DNA from: an uncultured Collinsella sp.
GTDB lineage: Bacteria > Actinomycetota > Coriobacteriia > Coriobacteriales > Coriobacteriaceae
Length of the DNA stretch: 64,000 bases
Assembly: GCA_958415625.1 (NCBI GenBank)
Contig: CATYZI010000005.1
Coordinates: 1 to 64,000 of the forward strand
Direction: 5' to 3'
In this document: positions 1 through 8,318 of the stretch, piece after piece
Numbering within the stretch: the stretch's first letter is position 1
Layout of the letters: each line of letters begins with the position of its first letter
Translations under genes and position numbers: made by a program
The notes under the pieces: model-generated
Seen by the model: only the letters and a program-made list of their open reading frames with translations
The model's database searches: none
Told to the model about the DNA's origin: nothing

Positions 1-31
1 TATTATCACAGTATTATACGGCGGTGAACAG

Positions 32-766
32 ATGGAAACGGTTAGCGGCAATCTTGCCTCCGCGCTCAGGATCAAGCCGGGCATTACCGCGATTATCGGC
101 AGTGGCGGCAAGTCGACGCTGCTGAAGACGCTGGGTCTCGAGCTCATGCGCACTGGCGGCCGCGTGCTCCTCTGTACCACCACGCACATGTTTCCCGTCG
201 CCGGCGTGCCATGGGACGGGTCGAGCCGTCGCCTGGACGCCGCGCCTTGGAAGCCGGGGACTCTACATGTTCCCGGCTGCACCTGCGAGGTATGCGCGGG
301 ACTTGTCCGCGGAAGTATCTGCCAGGCGGGCGTTTTGAACCCGGAGACAGGCAAGCTCTCCTCCCCTGCCGAGCCGCTCGACCAGCTGGCGCAGCGCTTT
401 GACTACGTCCTGGCCGAGGCGGACGGCAGCAAGCGGCTCCCGCTCAAGGCCCACGCCCCGTGGGAGCCGGTCGTTCCCGCCGGCACGGCCAACGTCATCT
501 GGCTCGTCGGCGCCTCGGGGCTCGGCAAGCCCATCAACGAAGCCGTCCACCGCCCCGAGCTCTTTTGCGAGCGTTGCGGCTGCGAGCTCACCGACATCAC
601 CACGCCCGAGCGCGTCGCCCAGGTGCTCAATTCCGAGATGCAGGCGCTGGGACTCAGCACAGCACGCGTCATGCTCAACCAAGTCGACACGCTCAGCGAC
701 CCCACGATGGCCGACCGCTTCGAGGCAGCTCTCGGCCGCCCCGTCGTCGCCTGCAGCCTCAAGTAG
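32..766 (+). CDS. yqeC: YqeC-like selenium-dependent hydroxylase accessory protein
   Basis: 244 aa, close to the length of E. coli YqeC. A P-loop GSGGKST lies at residues 23-29, the family's signature nucleotide-binding motif. Two Cys-rich patches follow (CTCEVC near residue 84 and CERCGC near 183). YqeC proteins travel with selenium-dependent molybdenum hydroxylases and are thought to help mature their cofactor; the exact reaction is not established. Its neighbours (hyuA, mocA, ygeW, ygeY, ygeX, and xdhD further right) are the same set. It converges on hyuA with a large inverted repeat between the two stops. yqeB, its usual partner, is not in the window but could lie just left of base 1. Confidence 0.85.
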   Translation: METVSGNLASALRIKPGITAIIGSGGKSTLLKTLGLELMRTGGRVLLCTTTHMFPVAGVPWDGSSRRLDAAPWKPGTLHVPGCTCEVCAGLVRGSICQAGVLNPETGKLSSPAEPLDQLAQRFDYVLAEADGSKRLPLKAHAPWEPVVPAGTANVIWLVGASGLGKPINEAVHRPELFCERCGCELTDITTPERVAQVLNSEMQALGLSTARVMLNQVDTLSDPTMADRFEAALGRPVVACSLK

Positions 767-776
767 CCGGCCCAAT

Positions 777-855
777 CTCCTCAGTTGCGTTGAAATACGG
801 ACTGTTTGGCCGCCCGCCGGCCGCAAACAGTCCGTATTTCACCGCAACTGAGGAG
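777..855. repeat. Long locus-specific inverted repeat between yqeC and hyuA
   Basis: Arms 777-808 and 824-855 are 32 bases long with one mismatch and enclose a 15-base GC-only loop. It sits between convergent stop codons (766 and 876) and could stop transcription from both sides, but neither side has a run of T. The word GGGGACA follows at 855-861, as beside several other hairpins in this window. Confidence 0.8.
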
Positions 856-875
856 GGGACACGGCATCCTTGCTG

Positions 876-2243
876 CTAGCGGGGGACGTAGCGGCCGGGC
901 TGGGCTCCGGTGGGCTCACCGTCGCGCGCTGCCAGCACGCCGTTCACAAACACGGCCTTGGCGCGGCCGTGCGCCTCAAAGCCCTCGAGCGGCGTATAGT
1001 CCACGGCCTGATGCTGCGTCGCGGCGCGAATGGTCCAGCGCGCCTGGGGATCCCACACGCACACGTCGGCATCGGCGCCCTCGGCCAGACAGCCCTTGCG
1101 CGGATACATGCCGAAGACGCGCGCCGGGTTCTCGCTCATCAGGCGGCACAGGTCCTCGGGCCCCAGCTGTCCCTCAAAGCTCGTGGCAATCGCGACGGGA
1201 CGATGCTCCACACCGGGCCCGCCGTTGGGAATCGCACGGAAGTCGTCACGCCCACGGTCCTTTTGCCCATGCAGGTTAAAGCTGCAGTGGTCGGTGGCGA
1301 TGGTATCGATCTCGCCGGCCACAAGCGCCTCGCGCAGGGCCGCGCGGTCACCGGCATGACGCAGCGGCGGGCTCATCACATACTTGGCGCCCGCAAAGCC
1401 GTCCTCACCCTGCTCCAGATAGCAGGTATCGTCGAGCATCAGATACTGAGGACAGGTCTCGACATAGATATTCTTCTGCCCGCGCGCCTTGGCGGCACGG
1501 ATGGCCTCGAGCCCCAGCTTGGTCGAAAGATGAACCACGTTAACCGGAGCGTCGCCGGCAAGGTACGCCAGATACAGCAGACGACTCACGGCCTCGGCCT
1601 CGCACACATCCGGACGGCTGAGTGCATGGCCCTCGGGCCCGTGGATACCCTGCTCGTACACGCGTTTCTGCAGTGCATTCACCAGCGTGCCGTTTTCGCA
1701 ATGCACGCACAGCATGCCGCCCAGGCGCTTGAGCTCCTCAAGCACCTCGAGCGTCTCGGCATCGTCCAGGCGCAGATGGTCGTAGGCAAAGTAGGTCTTA
1801 AACGACGACACGCCTGCCTCGCGCATGGCCGAAAGGTCGGCGCGATTGCGATCGTTCCACTCGGCCAACGCCATATGGAAGGCATAGTTGGACGTGCAGG
1901 TGCCGTCGGCGCGGTGATGCCACTCGGCCAGGGCATCGGGCATGGTCACGCCGCGATCGGCCGTCGCATAGTCCACGATGGTCGTGGTGCCACCGCAGGC
2001 AGCCGCGCGCGTGCCGGTCTCAAAGCTATCGGCCGTCCAGTCCATGCCGGTCCAGCACTGCATGTGCGTATGGCCATCGATAAAGCCGGGGAACACCCAG
2101 CAGCCCGTGGCGTCCTGAACGGTATCGCCATCACCCGGCTCGATCGTCGCGGCAATCCGCACGATCTTATCGCCCTCCATGGCAAGAGCGGCACGGCGAA
2201 GCCCTTGGGGCGTCACGAGCGCGCCGTTTTTGATGATGATCAT
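876..2243 (-). CDS. hyuA: Dihydropyrimidinase / D-phenylhydantoinase
   Basis: 455 aa cyclic amidohydrolase of the metal-dependent TIM-barrel family. The HxH metal ligands are H58 and H60 (GHTH), the likely carboxylated lysine is K149 (SFKTYF), and further ligands fall in CVHCENG, VVHLSTK and the ATDH motif. The family opens hydantoin or dihydropyrimidine rings. In the anaerobic purine cluster it is taken to open a ring intermediate between the SsnA/XdhD and YgeW/YgeY steps. The ATG has AAGGAG eight bases upstream and begins 9 bases after the mocA stop. It is the last gene of the ygeX-ygeY-ygeW-mocA-hyuA operon. Confidence 0.88.
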   Translation of the reverse strand: MIIIKNGALVTPQGLRRAALAMEGDKIVRIAATIEPGDGDTVQDATGCWVFPGFIDGHTHMQCWTGMDWTADSFETGTRAAACGGTTTIVDYATADRGVTMPDALAEWHHRADGTCTSNYAFHMALAEWNDRNRADLSAMREAGVSSFKTYFAYDHLRLDDAETLEVLEELKRLGGMLCVHCENGTLVNALQKRVYEQGIHGPEGHALSRPDVCEAEAVSRLLYLAYLAGDAPVNVVHLSTKLGLEAIRAAKARGQKNIYVETCPQYLMLDDTCYLEQGEDGFAGAKYVMSPPLRHAGDRAALREALVAGEIDTIATDHCSFNLHGQKDRGRDDFRAIPNGGPGVEHRPVAIATSFEGQLGPEDLCRLMSENPARVFGMYPRKGCLAEGADADVCVWDPQARWTIRAATQHQAVDYTPLEGFEAHGRAKAVFVNGVLAARDGEPTGAQPGRYVPR

Positions 2244-2252
2244 AATTGCTCC

Positions 2253-2867
2253 TTATTGATTGATGCAGTTGGCCACGCGATCAAAATACGAGCAGGCCGC
2301 GATATGCTCCGTTATGCGGCGCTGCCCCTTGGCGGTATCGACATCCCACAGCTCGTAGGCACGCGCCTCAACCAGCGCAATGTCGGTGCGACCCTTAAGG
2401 ACCGACCCTCCGCCGTCCTTGCCTTCGAGAAACATGAGCGAGGGGAATAGTTGCCTTGGAAAGAGCACCGGGCTCGAGGGTTCACCGTTGCACGCCAAGC
2501 GCACCGGATGTTTGCGGCCGCGCTCGTCAAACGCTCGAACCATCGCCTCAAAGGAATCAGAGCTCACGAGCGGCTGATCGCCCGGCAAAAAGAGGCAGCC
2601 CCTCCAGTTGCGCTCGGCGCCCCAAGAAAGGCCCGCGCGAACGCTCTCGCTCCTAAGCTCGCCATCGTGCAGCACGTACGGGCAATGCTTGTCCTCGCAA
2701 ATTTGGGCGACCTCGGGCCAGCGCGTCGAAACCACCACGTCAAAGCCCCTGGGAACTGAATCGATGGTTCGGGCTATCAGCGGCTTGCCATAAATGTCGG
2801 CGAGCATCTTATTGGAGCCAAACCGCTTGCCCTCTCCCGAGGCCATAATCACGCAACCAAGCTTCAT
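2253..2867 (-). CDS. mocA: MocA/YgfJ-type molybdenum cofactor nucleotidyltransferase
   Basis: 204 aa NTP-transferase. The N-terminal nucleotide-binding signature is ASGEGKRFGSNKM (residues 9-21), and LPGDQP follows in the middle. MocA joins CMP to molybdopterin to make the dinucleotide cofactor used by xanthine-dehydrogenase-type enzymes, here presumably XdhD. The open frame extends 35 codons further upstream, but ATG at 2867 is preceded by GGGAGG at good spacing and begins the conserved domain, so that start is chosen. It lies between ygeW and hyuA on the same strand; E. coli keeps ygfJ in the same neighbourhood. Cytidylyl versus another nucleotidyl specificity is inferred. Confidence 0.8.
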   Translation of the reverse strand: MKLGCVIMASGEGKRFGSNKMLADIYGKPLIARTIDSVPRGFDVVVSTRWPEVAQICEDKHCPYVLHDGELRSESVRAGLSWGAERNWRGCLFLPGDQPLVSSDSFEAMVRAFDERGRKHPVRLACNGEPSSPVLFPRQLFPSLMFLEGKDGGGSVLKGRTDIALVEARAYELWDVDTAKGQRRITEHIAACSYFDRVANCINQ

Positions 2868-3022
2868 GGCGATACCTCCCCTGAAGCCATCGTACCCATA
2901 ACGCACGCCTCTGGACACCTCAACAACGGCAGCGTCTACCACGCGCGCTGGCAACTTTGCAAAAAGGGGCACCCCGCCGGTTGGCAGAGCGCCCCCTTTA
3001 CATGGCTTACCTCAACCCAGCT

Positions 3023-4225
3023 TTAGGCCTGGAACCAACGGGCGGTGTTGCGCTCGTCGAGGGCCTTGAGGGTAGCGGCGGGATCGGCAACCTTCTGCAG
3101 GAACATCATGGCTGCGATGGCGTACGGCTTGTAGCTGGCCTCCTTGTACATGCCCACGCGGTGCATGTCGAAGACGTCGGCGTTGACCTCGCCGTGCTCG
3201 CAAGAGACACCGGAGATGTCGGCAGGCAGCGGATGCATAAAGATGGTGTCCTGGCCGTTGGCGGTCTTCTCCATGAGCTCGGTCGTGGAGCACCAATCCT
3301 GATGCGTGGCGTTCTGGGCGAGCAGCTCCTTCTCGAGTGCAGCGATGCCGGCGTCGTCGCCCTCGGCGTACAGGTTGGTGCGCTTCTCCATGGCGGCAAA
3401 CGGAGCCCAGCTCTTCGGGATCACGATGTCGGCGCCCTCGAAGGCCTCGGCCATGGTGTTGACCTGCTTAAAGGTGGTGCCGGACTCGGCGGCATAACCC
3501 TTGGCGCGCTCGACGACCTCGGGCATGAGGTCGTAGCCCTCGGGGTGGGCCAAGGTGACGTCCATGCCAAAACGGGGCAGCAGGCTGATCAGCGACTGCG
3601 GGCAGGACAGCGGCTTGCCGTAAGAGGGCGAGTAGGCCCAGGTGACGGCAACCTTCTTGCCCTTGAGGTTCTCAAGACCGCCAAACTCGTTGATGAGGTA
3701 GAGCATGTCGGCAGAGGACTGCGTGGGGTGATCGGAGTCGGACTGCAGGGAGATGAGCGTGGGACGGTGATCCAGAACGCCGTCCTCGTAGGCCTGCTGG
3801 ACAGACTCGGAGACCTCGGCCATGTAGGCGTCGCCCTTGCCGATGTACATGTCGTCACGGATGCCGATGACGTCGGCCATGAAGGAGATCATGGTAGCGG
3901 TCTCGCGGACGGTCTCGCCGTGAGCGATCTGAGACTTCTTCTCGTCCAGGTCCTGCAGCTCAAGACCGAGCAGGTTGGCTGCCTTAGAGAAGGAGAAGCG
4001 CGTACGGGTGGAGTTGTCACGGAACAGGGAGACGGCCAGACCCGAATCGAAGATCTTGGACGAAACGTTGTTCTCGCGCAGCTCGCGCAGGGCGTCGGCG
4101 ACGATGTAGAGCGCCTTGAGCTCATCGGTGGTCTTATCCCAGGTGTGCAGGAAGTCGCTGCCGTACATGCCCTTAAAATCGAGGCCGTTCAGCTGCTCGA
4201 CGAGCTCGGTAAACTTGGCGTCCAT
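3023..4225 (-). CDS. ygeW: Knotted carbamoyltransferase YgeW
   Basis: 400 aa member of the aspartate/ornithine carbamoyltransferase superfamily. STRTR (residues 72-76) binds carbamoyl phosphate; HPTQ and HPLPAD motifs are also present. YgeW's natural substrate is not settled. In the purine cluster it is assumed to act in the thermodynamically useful direction, releasing carbamoyl phosphate from a ureido compound made downstream of HyuA/YgeY. ATG 4225 has AAAGGA upstream; the longer open frame to 4411 lacks family similarity. The 200-base gap to ygeY holds two hairpins but no gene. Confidence 0.88.
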   Translation of the reverse strand: MDAKFTELVEQLNGLDFKGMYGSDFLHTWDKTTDELKALYIVADALRELRENNVSSKIFDSGLAVSLFRDNSTRTRFSFSKAANLLGLELQDLDEKKSQIAHGETVRETATMISFMADVIGIRDDMYIGKGDAYMAEVSESVQQAYEDGVLDHRPTLISLQSDSDHPTQSSADMLYLINEFGGLENLKGKKVAVTWAYSPSYGKPLSCPQSLISLLPRFGMDVTLAHPEGYDLMPEVVERAKGYAAESGTTFKQVNTMAEAFEGADIVIPKSWAPFAAMEKRTNLYAEGDDAGIAALEKELLAQNATHQDWCSTTELMEKTANGQDTIFMHPLPADISGVSCEHGEVNADVFDMHRVGMYKEASYKPYAIAAMMFLQKVADPAATLKALDERNTARWFQA

Positions 4226-4379
4226 GTAAATATCCTTTCCAAAGATGAAACGATCGCAATGAGTAGATGTGCTCCGGCATGCGCGTGTGGCTAGAACATG
4301 CAGAGCACTATGACGAGGACCCGCTACCGTTGAGGAAGCATGGGAGATAACGACCGCGGGCCCCAAGTCAACAGGGGGT

Positions 4380-4442
4380 GCCGGGGACACGAGCTGTCCC
4401 CGGCTCAACAAGATCGAGGAATGGGACTAATCGATCTTGTTG
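4380..4442. repeat. Two adjacent hairpins at the ygeY stop codon
   Basis: One hairpin has arms 4380-4389 and 4395-4404 (GCCGGGGACA and its complement, 5-base loop). The next pairs 4406-4417 with 4431-4442, and its right arm is the last codons of ygeY. On the ygeY transcript the 3' coding end therefore folds onto the spacer. It may protect or terminate the ygeX-ygeY message. Confidence 0.7.
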
Positions 4443-5812
4443 TTGGTCAGACCGGCGCGGAACACGGTGGCGTCGCCATCGGCCTGGCTCGGATCGTAGA
4501 GGTTCAGGGCAGCCACATACATGGCGGCAGCGGTGACCAGGTCGTCCTTGTAGGTGACCTCGTTGGGGGCGTGAGCCTGAGACTCGGCACCCGGGCCGAA
4601 GCCGACGCAGGGGATGCCATAGCGGCCCTGGATGGAAACGCAGTTCGTGGAGAAGGTCCACTTGTCGCACAGCGGACGACCGGTGCGCTTGTCCATGCTG
4701 GGCTCGCAGCCGATGCGCTCGTCACCGAACATGGCCTTGTGGGCGTCGACGAGGGCCTTGACGTGCGGAGCGGTCTCCTTGTTGATCCACGTGGGGAAGT
4801 AAGCCTCGGTCTCGTAGACCTCGCCGGTCCAGGACGGACGGTCGTACATGTACATGGAGACCTTCACGTCGTCGCCGTACTTCTTGGCGGCCGGCAGGTT
4901 GCGGATCTCGTCCAGGCAGGACTCCCAGGTCTCGCCGGCGGTCATGCGACGGTCGATGGAGATGGCGCAGGAGTCAGCGACAGCGCAGCGGCTGGGGCTG
5001 GTGTAGAAGATCTGGCTGACGGTGCAGGTGCCGCGGCCCAGGAAGCGGGCGTCCTCGAAGTGCTCGGGGTTGTACTTGGGGTCGAGCATCTTGACGAGGC
5101 CCTTGATGTCGGTCGACTCGTCACAGCCGTTGTTGTTGAGGGCGCGGACGTCGGCGATGATGTCGGCCATCTTGTAGATGGCGTTGTCGCCGCGGTCGGG
5201 AGCGGAGCCGTGGCAGGAGGTGCCGTGAACGTCGACGCGGATCTCCATGCGGCCGCGGTGACCGCGATAGATGCCGCCGTCGGTGGGCTCGGTGGAAATG
5301 ACGAACTCGGGCTTAATGCCGTCCTTGTTGTAGATGTACTGCCAGCACATGCCGTCGCAGTCCTCTTCCTGGACGGTGCCGACGACCATGATCTTGTAGC
5401 CCTCGGGGATGAGGCCCATGTCCTTCATCATCTTGGCAGCATAGGTAGCAGAAGCCATGCCGCCCTCCTGGTCGGAGCCGCCGCGGCCGTAGATGATCTC
5501 GTCGGTTTCGTAGCCCTCATAGGGATCGGCATCCCAGTTCCCGATGTTGCCGATACCGACGGTGTCGATGTGGGAGTCGATGGCGATGATCTTGTCGCCC
5601 TCGCCCATAAAGCCCATAACGTTGCCCAGGCCGTCGACCTTGACCTCGTCATAGCCAAGGCTCTCCATCTCGGCCTTAATGCAAGCGACAACCTCACCCT
5701 CCTCGCAGGACTCAGAGGGGTGGCTAATCATTGCGCGAAGAAAACGCGTCATATCAGCACGATGGGACTCAGCAGCGTTTTTAATTGCCTCGAAATCGAG
5801 TTCCTTAGTCAT
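4427..5812 (-). CDS. ygeY: YgeY family M20 metallopeptidase/deacylase
   Basis: 461 aa M20 dinuclear zinc hydrolase. Seen: metal ligands H81 and D83 (DSHIDTV), D114 in GRGGSDQEGG, catalytic pair E149-E150 (QEEDCDG), and the dimerisation-domain HGTSCHGSAPDRG. The family cleaves amide or carbamoyl-type bonds; YgeY is one of the genes required for anaerobic urate use in gut bacteria, though its exact substrate is uncertain. A TTG nine bases upstream could also start, but ATG 5812 follows AGAAAGG at normal spacing. It lies between ygeX and ygeW on the same strand. Confidence 0.87.
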   Translation of the reverse strand: MTKELDFEAIKNAAESHRADMTRFLRAMISHPSESCEEGEVVACIKAEMESLGYDEVKVDGLGNVMGFMGEGDKIIAIDSHIDTVGIGNIGNWDADPYEGYETDEIIYGRGGSDQEGGMASATYAAKMMKDMGLIPEGYKIMVVGTVQEEDCDGMCWQYIYNKDGIKPEFVISTEPTDGGIYRGHRGRMEIRVDVHGTSCHGSAPDRGDNAIYKMADIIADVRALNNNGCDESTDIKGLVKMLDPKYNPEHFEDARFLGRGTCTVSQIFYTSPSRCAVADSCAISIDRRMTAGETWESCLDEIRNLPAAKKYGDDVKVSMYMYDRPSWTGEVYETEAYFPTWINKETAPHVKALVDAHKAMFGDERIGCEPSMDKRTGRPLCDKWTFSTNCVSIQGRYGIPCVGFGPGAESQAHAPNEVTYKDDLVTAAAMYVAALNLYDPSQADGDATVFRAGLTNNKID

Positions 5813-5915
5813 AACAGTCAACCTTTCTACAAGGGTTTACCTACAGGTAGATATTTCAGATAGATCACTTGTGCCAAGCAGCGTGAGGTCGAGTACCCGG
5901 CAAGCAAGTAAACGT

Positions 5916-6035
5916 AGGAGGCGGACGGAGGACTTTGCTCCGTCGCGAGTTCCGCACGAGCCGGAGAGCACTTAATGTGCTCTCCGTGCGAGCAGGACTG
6001 TCCGAGCAGGGAGTAAAGTCCTCCGGCTGCCTCCG
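5916..6035. repeat. Nested inverted repeat with conserved 59-bp core (copy 1)
   Basis: Outer arms 5916-5941 and 6010-6035 pair almost perfectly and are unique to this site. Inside is a core at 5942-6000 with its own hairpin (GGAGAGCAC 5963-5971, GTGCTCTCC 5977-5985, 5-base loop). The same core, about 56 of 60 bases identical, occurs inverted at 44404-44463. The element begins 14 bases past the ygeX stop codon, inside the ygeX-ygeY spacer. Confidence 0.85.
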
Positions 6036-6049
6036 GACAGGTCAGTCTG

Positions 6050-7264
6050 CTAGCAGGTCGGATACTCGCCCTCCCAGACGATGCGACGGTACTGATCCGG
6101 GTCCGTGTCACCTTCCGTGGAGAAGCAGAGCACGGAGCTCGTCTTGTCCAGGCCGATGAGCTCCTTGAGCTCGGCGTACTCGGGGTCGAGCATGAGGGTC
6201 TCGACCAGGCCGGTGGTCACAGCGCCGGACTCGCCGGAGATGACGCGCGGGTCGCCCTTCTCGGGAGCACCCAGGGTGCGCATGCCGCGAGCGGTGACCC
6301 AGTCGGGGCAGGACACGAAGGCGGTGGTGTGGTTGCGCAGGATATCCCAGCCCAGGATGTTGGGCTCGCCACAGCACAGACCGGCCATGATAGAGGGCAT
6401 GTCGCCGTCCACGATGCGCGGGTCGCCGTCGCCGGCGGCAGCGCCCTTGTACAGGCAAGCAGCAGGAGCGCACTCGACCACGACGAAGGTCGGCGGGTTA
6501 TCGGGATAGAGGTTGGTGAAGTAGCCCACCACGGCGCCGGCAAGCGAACCCACGCCAGCCTGGACAAAGACGTGCGTCGGGCGGTTGATAGCCATCTCGC
6601 GCAGCTGCTCGGCAGCCTCGGAAGCCATGGTGCCGTAGCCCTCCATGATCCAGGACGGGATCTTCTCGTAGCCTTCCCAGGCGGTGTCCTGAACGATGAC
6701 GCCGCGCTCGCAGGCGTCGGCCTCGGCGGCTGCCATGCGCACGCACTCGTCGTAGTTGACCTCTTCGATGGTCACCGTGGCGCCCTCGGCGGCGATGTTA
6801 TCGAAGCGGGGCTTGGTGGAACCCTTGGGCATGTGCACGACGGCCTTCTGGCCCAGCTTGTTGGCAGCCCATGCCACGCCGCGGCCATGGTTGCCATCGG
6901 TGGCGGTAAAGAAGGTGGCCTGGCCAAAGTCCTCGGCCAGCTGATCGGAGGTCAGGTAATCGAAGGTGCAGTCGGCAACGTCCTTGCCGGTCTCGTCGGC
7001 AATGTAGTTGGCCATGGCAAACGAACCGCCCAGAACCTTAAAGGCGTTGAGGCCAAAGCGATAGCTCTCGTCCTTAACGCACAGGTTGGACAGGCCCAGG
7101 CGCGCGGCCTGGCCGTCCAGGCGGGCAAGCGGAGTAACGGTGTACTGGGGGAACGACTGGTGGAAGGCGCGGGCCTTCTTCACGTGGTCGAGGCTCATGA
7201 TTCCCAAGTGCTTGTCATCGCTCTTGGGCATCGTGTTGCCCGCCCACTGGATCTTATCGGCCAT
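6050..7264 (-). CDS. ygeX: Diaminopropionate ammonia-lyase YgeX
   Basis: 404 aa PLP enzyme of the tryptophan-synthase-beta fold. K76 in RFGLNAFK is the predicted Schiff-base lysine, matching E. coli YgeX; ATDGNHGRG is the substrate/phosphate loop. It splits 2,3-diaminopropionate into pyruvate and two ammonia via a 2-aminoacrylate intermediate, giving pyruvate at the end of the purine route. AAGGAG precedes ATG 7264. It is the first gene of the left purine operon and faces a divergent regulator across 277 bases containing two palindromes. Confidence 0.92.
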   Translation of the reverse strand: MADKIQWAGNTMPKSDDKHLGIMSLDHVKKARAFHQSFPQYTVTPLARLDGQAARLGLSNLCVKDESYRFGLNAFKVLGGSFAMANYIADETGKDVADCTFDYLTSDQLAEDFGQATFFTATDGNHGRGVAWAANKLGQKAVVHMPKGSTKPRFDNIAAEGATVTIEEVNYDECVRMAAAEADACERGVIVQDTAWEGYEKIPSWIMEGYGTMASEAAEQLREMAINRPTHVFVQAGVGSLAGAVVGYFTNLYPDNPPTFVVVECAPAACLYKGAAAGDGDPRIVDGDMPSIMAGLCCGEPNILGWDILRNHTTAFVSCPDWVTARGMRTLGAPEKGDPRVISGESGAVTTGLVETLMLDPEYAELKELIGLDKTSSVLCFSTEGDTDPDQYRRIVWEGEYPTC

Positions 7265-7356
7265 ACGGTGAACTCCTTAAGTCCTCTCTTGCCGGCCCCC
7301 GCATACGCGTTTCAGCCCATTCCCATTCATGCGGCTGAACTTTTATGTGGATGCCA

Positions 7357-7371
7357 AACAAAAAGTTTGTT
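7357..7371. promoter_or_regulatory. Operator-like palindrome, left copy
   Basis: AACAAAAAGTTTGTT, a perfect AACAAA-N3-TTTGTT palindrome in the divergent ygeX/regulator promoter region, 86 bases from the ygeX ATG. It is paired with an identical-arm copy 51 bases away. Likely binding site of the adjacent YheO-type regulator (inference). Confidence 0.65.
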
Positions 7372-7407
7372 AGCAATGTTCTATCACACTTTTTGATTGG
7401 AATACCT

Positions 7408-7422
7408 AACAAATTGTTTGTT
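7408..7422. promoter_or_regulatory. Operator-like palindrome, right copy
   Basis: AACAAATTGTTTGTT, same arms as the left copy with a different 3-base centre. Centre-to-centre distance is 51 bases, close to five helical turns, so both sites face the same side of the DNA. It lies 120 bases before the regulator's ATG. Confidence 0.65.
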
Positions 7423-7541
7423 GCCGTAATCGGTAACTTTTCGCCGCCGAACGGTCACATAATGCAGCGACACTTTCGTTATTTGCGAACAAGTGGGGTT
7501 TATGGCAAAGTGTGCCCAAACTAATTTTTAGGAAGGCACCC

Positions 7542-8195
7542 ATGACCCCCGCACAGATTGAGTTTTATAAGCGCCTTGCACACGGATTGGCGCTGCAGTT
7601 TGGCCCCAACTGCGAAGTCGTCGTTCACGATCTGGAGACCGAGGACGTTGACCACTCCATCGTGGTGATCGAAAACGGCCACGTAAGCGGGCGCAAGCTG
7701 GGCGATGGCCCCAGTCATATTGTGCTTGAGTCCATGCACGAGGGCGCCACCGACGTACGCGACCGCGAGCCGTACCTCACCAAAACCACCGACGGTAAGC
7801 TGCTCAAGTCCTCAACGATCTTTATCCGCAACGACGAGGGCAAGCCCGTCGGCATTTTGGGCATTAACTTTGACATTACGCTTATGAAGGCATTCGAGCG
7901 CTCGCTCGACGCCTTCACCGGCACCGGCGGCACGGGATACACCGAGCCCGAGCCCATTACCAAAAACATCGGCGACCTGCTCGAGGACCTGCTGCGCGAG
8001 TGCGAACAGTTTGTGGGCAAGCCCGCGGCGCTCATGACCAAAGACGAGCGCATCCGCGCCATTGGCTACCTCGACCGTCGCGGCGCCTTCCTTATCTCCA
8101 AGTCGAGCGAGCGCGCCTGCGAGTTCTTTGGCATCTCCAAATACAGCTTCTATAGCTACCTCAATGAGGCCAAGGCGGCGGCCGGCGACAAGTAG
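7542..8195 (+). CDS. YheO/DauR-type PAS-HTH transcriptional regulator (left arm)
   Basis: 217 aa. The N-terminal two-thirds is a YheO-like PAS domain (EVVVHDLETEDVDHSI, then VGILGINFDI); the last 50 residues are a helix-turn-helix of the HTH_22 type ending CEFFGISKYSFYSYLNEA. A GTG ten codons earlier is possible, but ATG 7542 has AGGAAGG at ideal spacing. It is divergent from ygeX, and a paralogue sits divergent from the purine permease at 31052. DauR-like proteins respond to small amine or acid ligands; here a purine-derived signal controlling the left operon is the simplest reading. Confidence 0.8.
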   Translation: MTPAQIEFYKRLAHGLALQFGPNCEVVVHDLETEDVDHSIVVIENGHVSGRKLGDGPSHIVLESMHEGATDVRDREPYLTKTTDGKLLKSSTIFIRNDEGKPVGILGINFDITLMKAFERSLDAFTGTGGTGYTEPEPITKNIGDLLEDLLRECEQFVGKPAALMTKDERIRAIGYLDRRGAFLISKSSERACEFFGISKYSFYSYLNEAKAAAGDK

Positions 8196-8318
8196 GCACT
8201 CGCCTGGATTGCCCCTCCCCTTTTGGGCGCGAGTTCTGGAAAGCACGAATCCAAGACCGGGCCGCTTGGGAAGTTCCATATAATCGATGTCATTAGTATT
8301 TCGAAAGGATGGGACAGA

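Noticed and set aside
870..2450. Long plus-strand open frame opposite hyuA/mocA
   Set aside because: It is the antisense shadow of a clear dihydropyrimidinase; the composition (Ala/Gly/His/Arg) is typical of shadows in high-GC DNA.
2957..5863. Long plus-strand frames opposite ygeW and ygeY
   Set aside because: Shadows of conserved enzymes with correct catalytic motifs on the minus strand.
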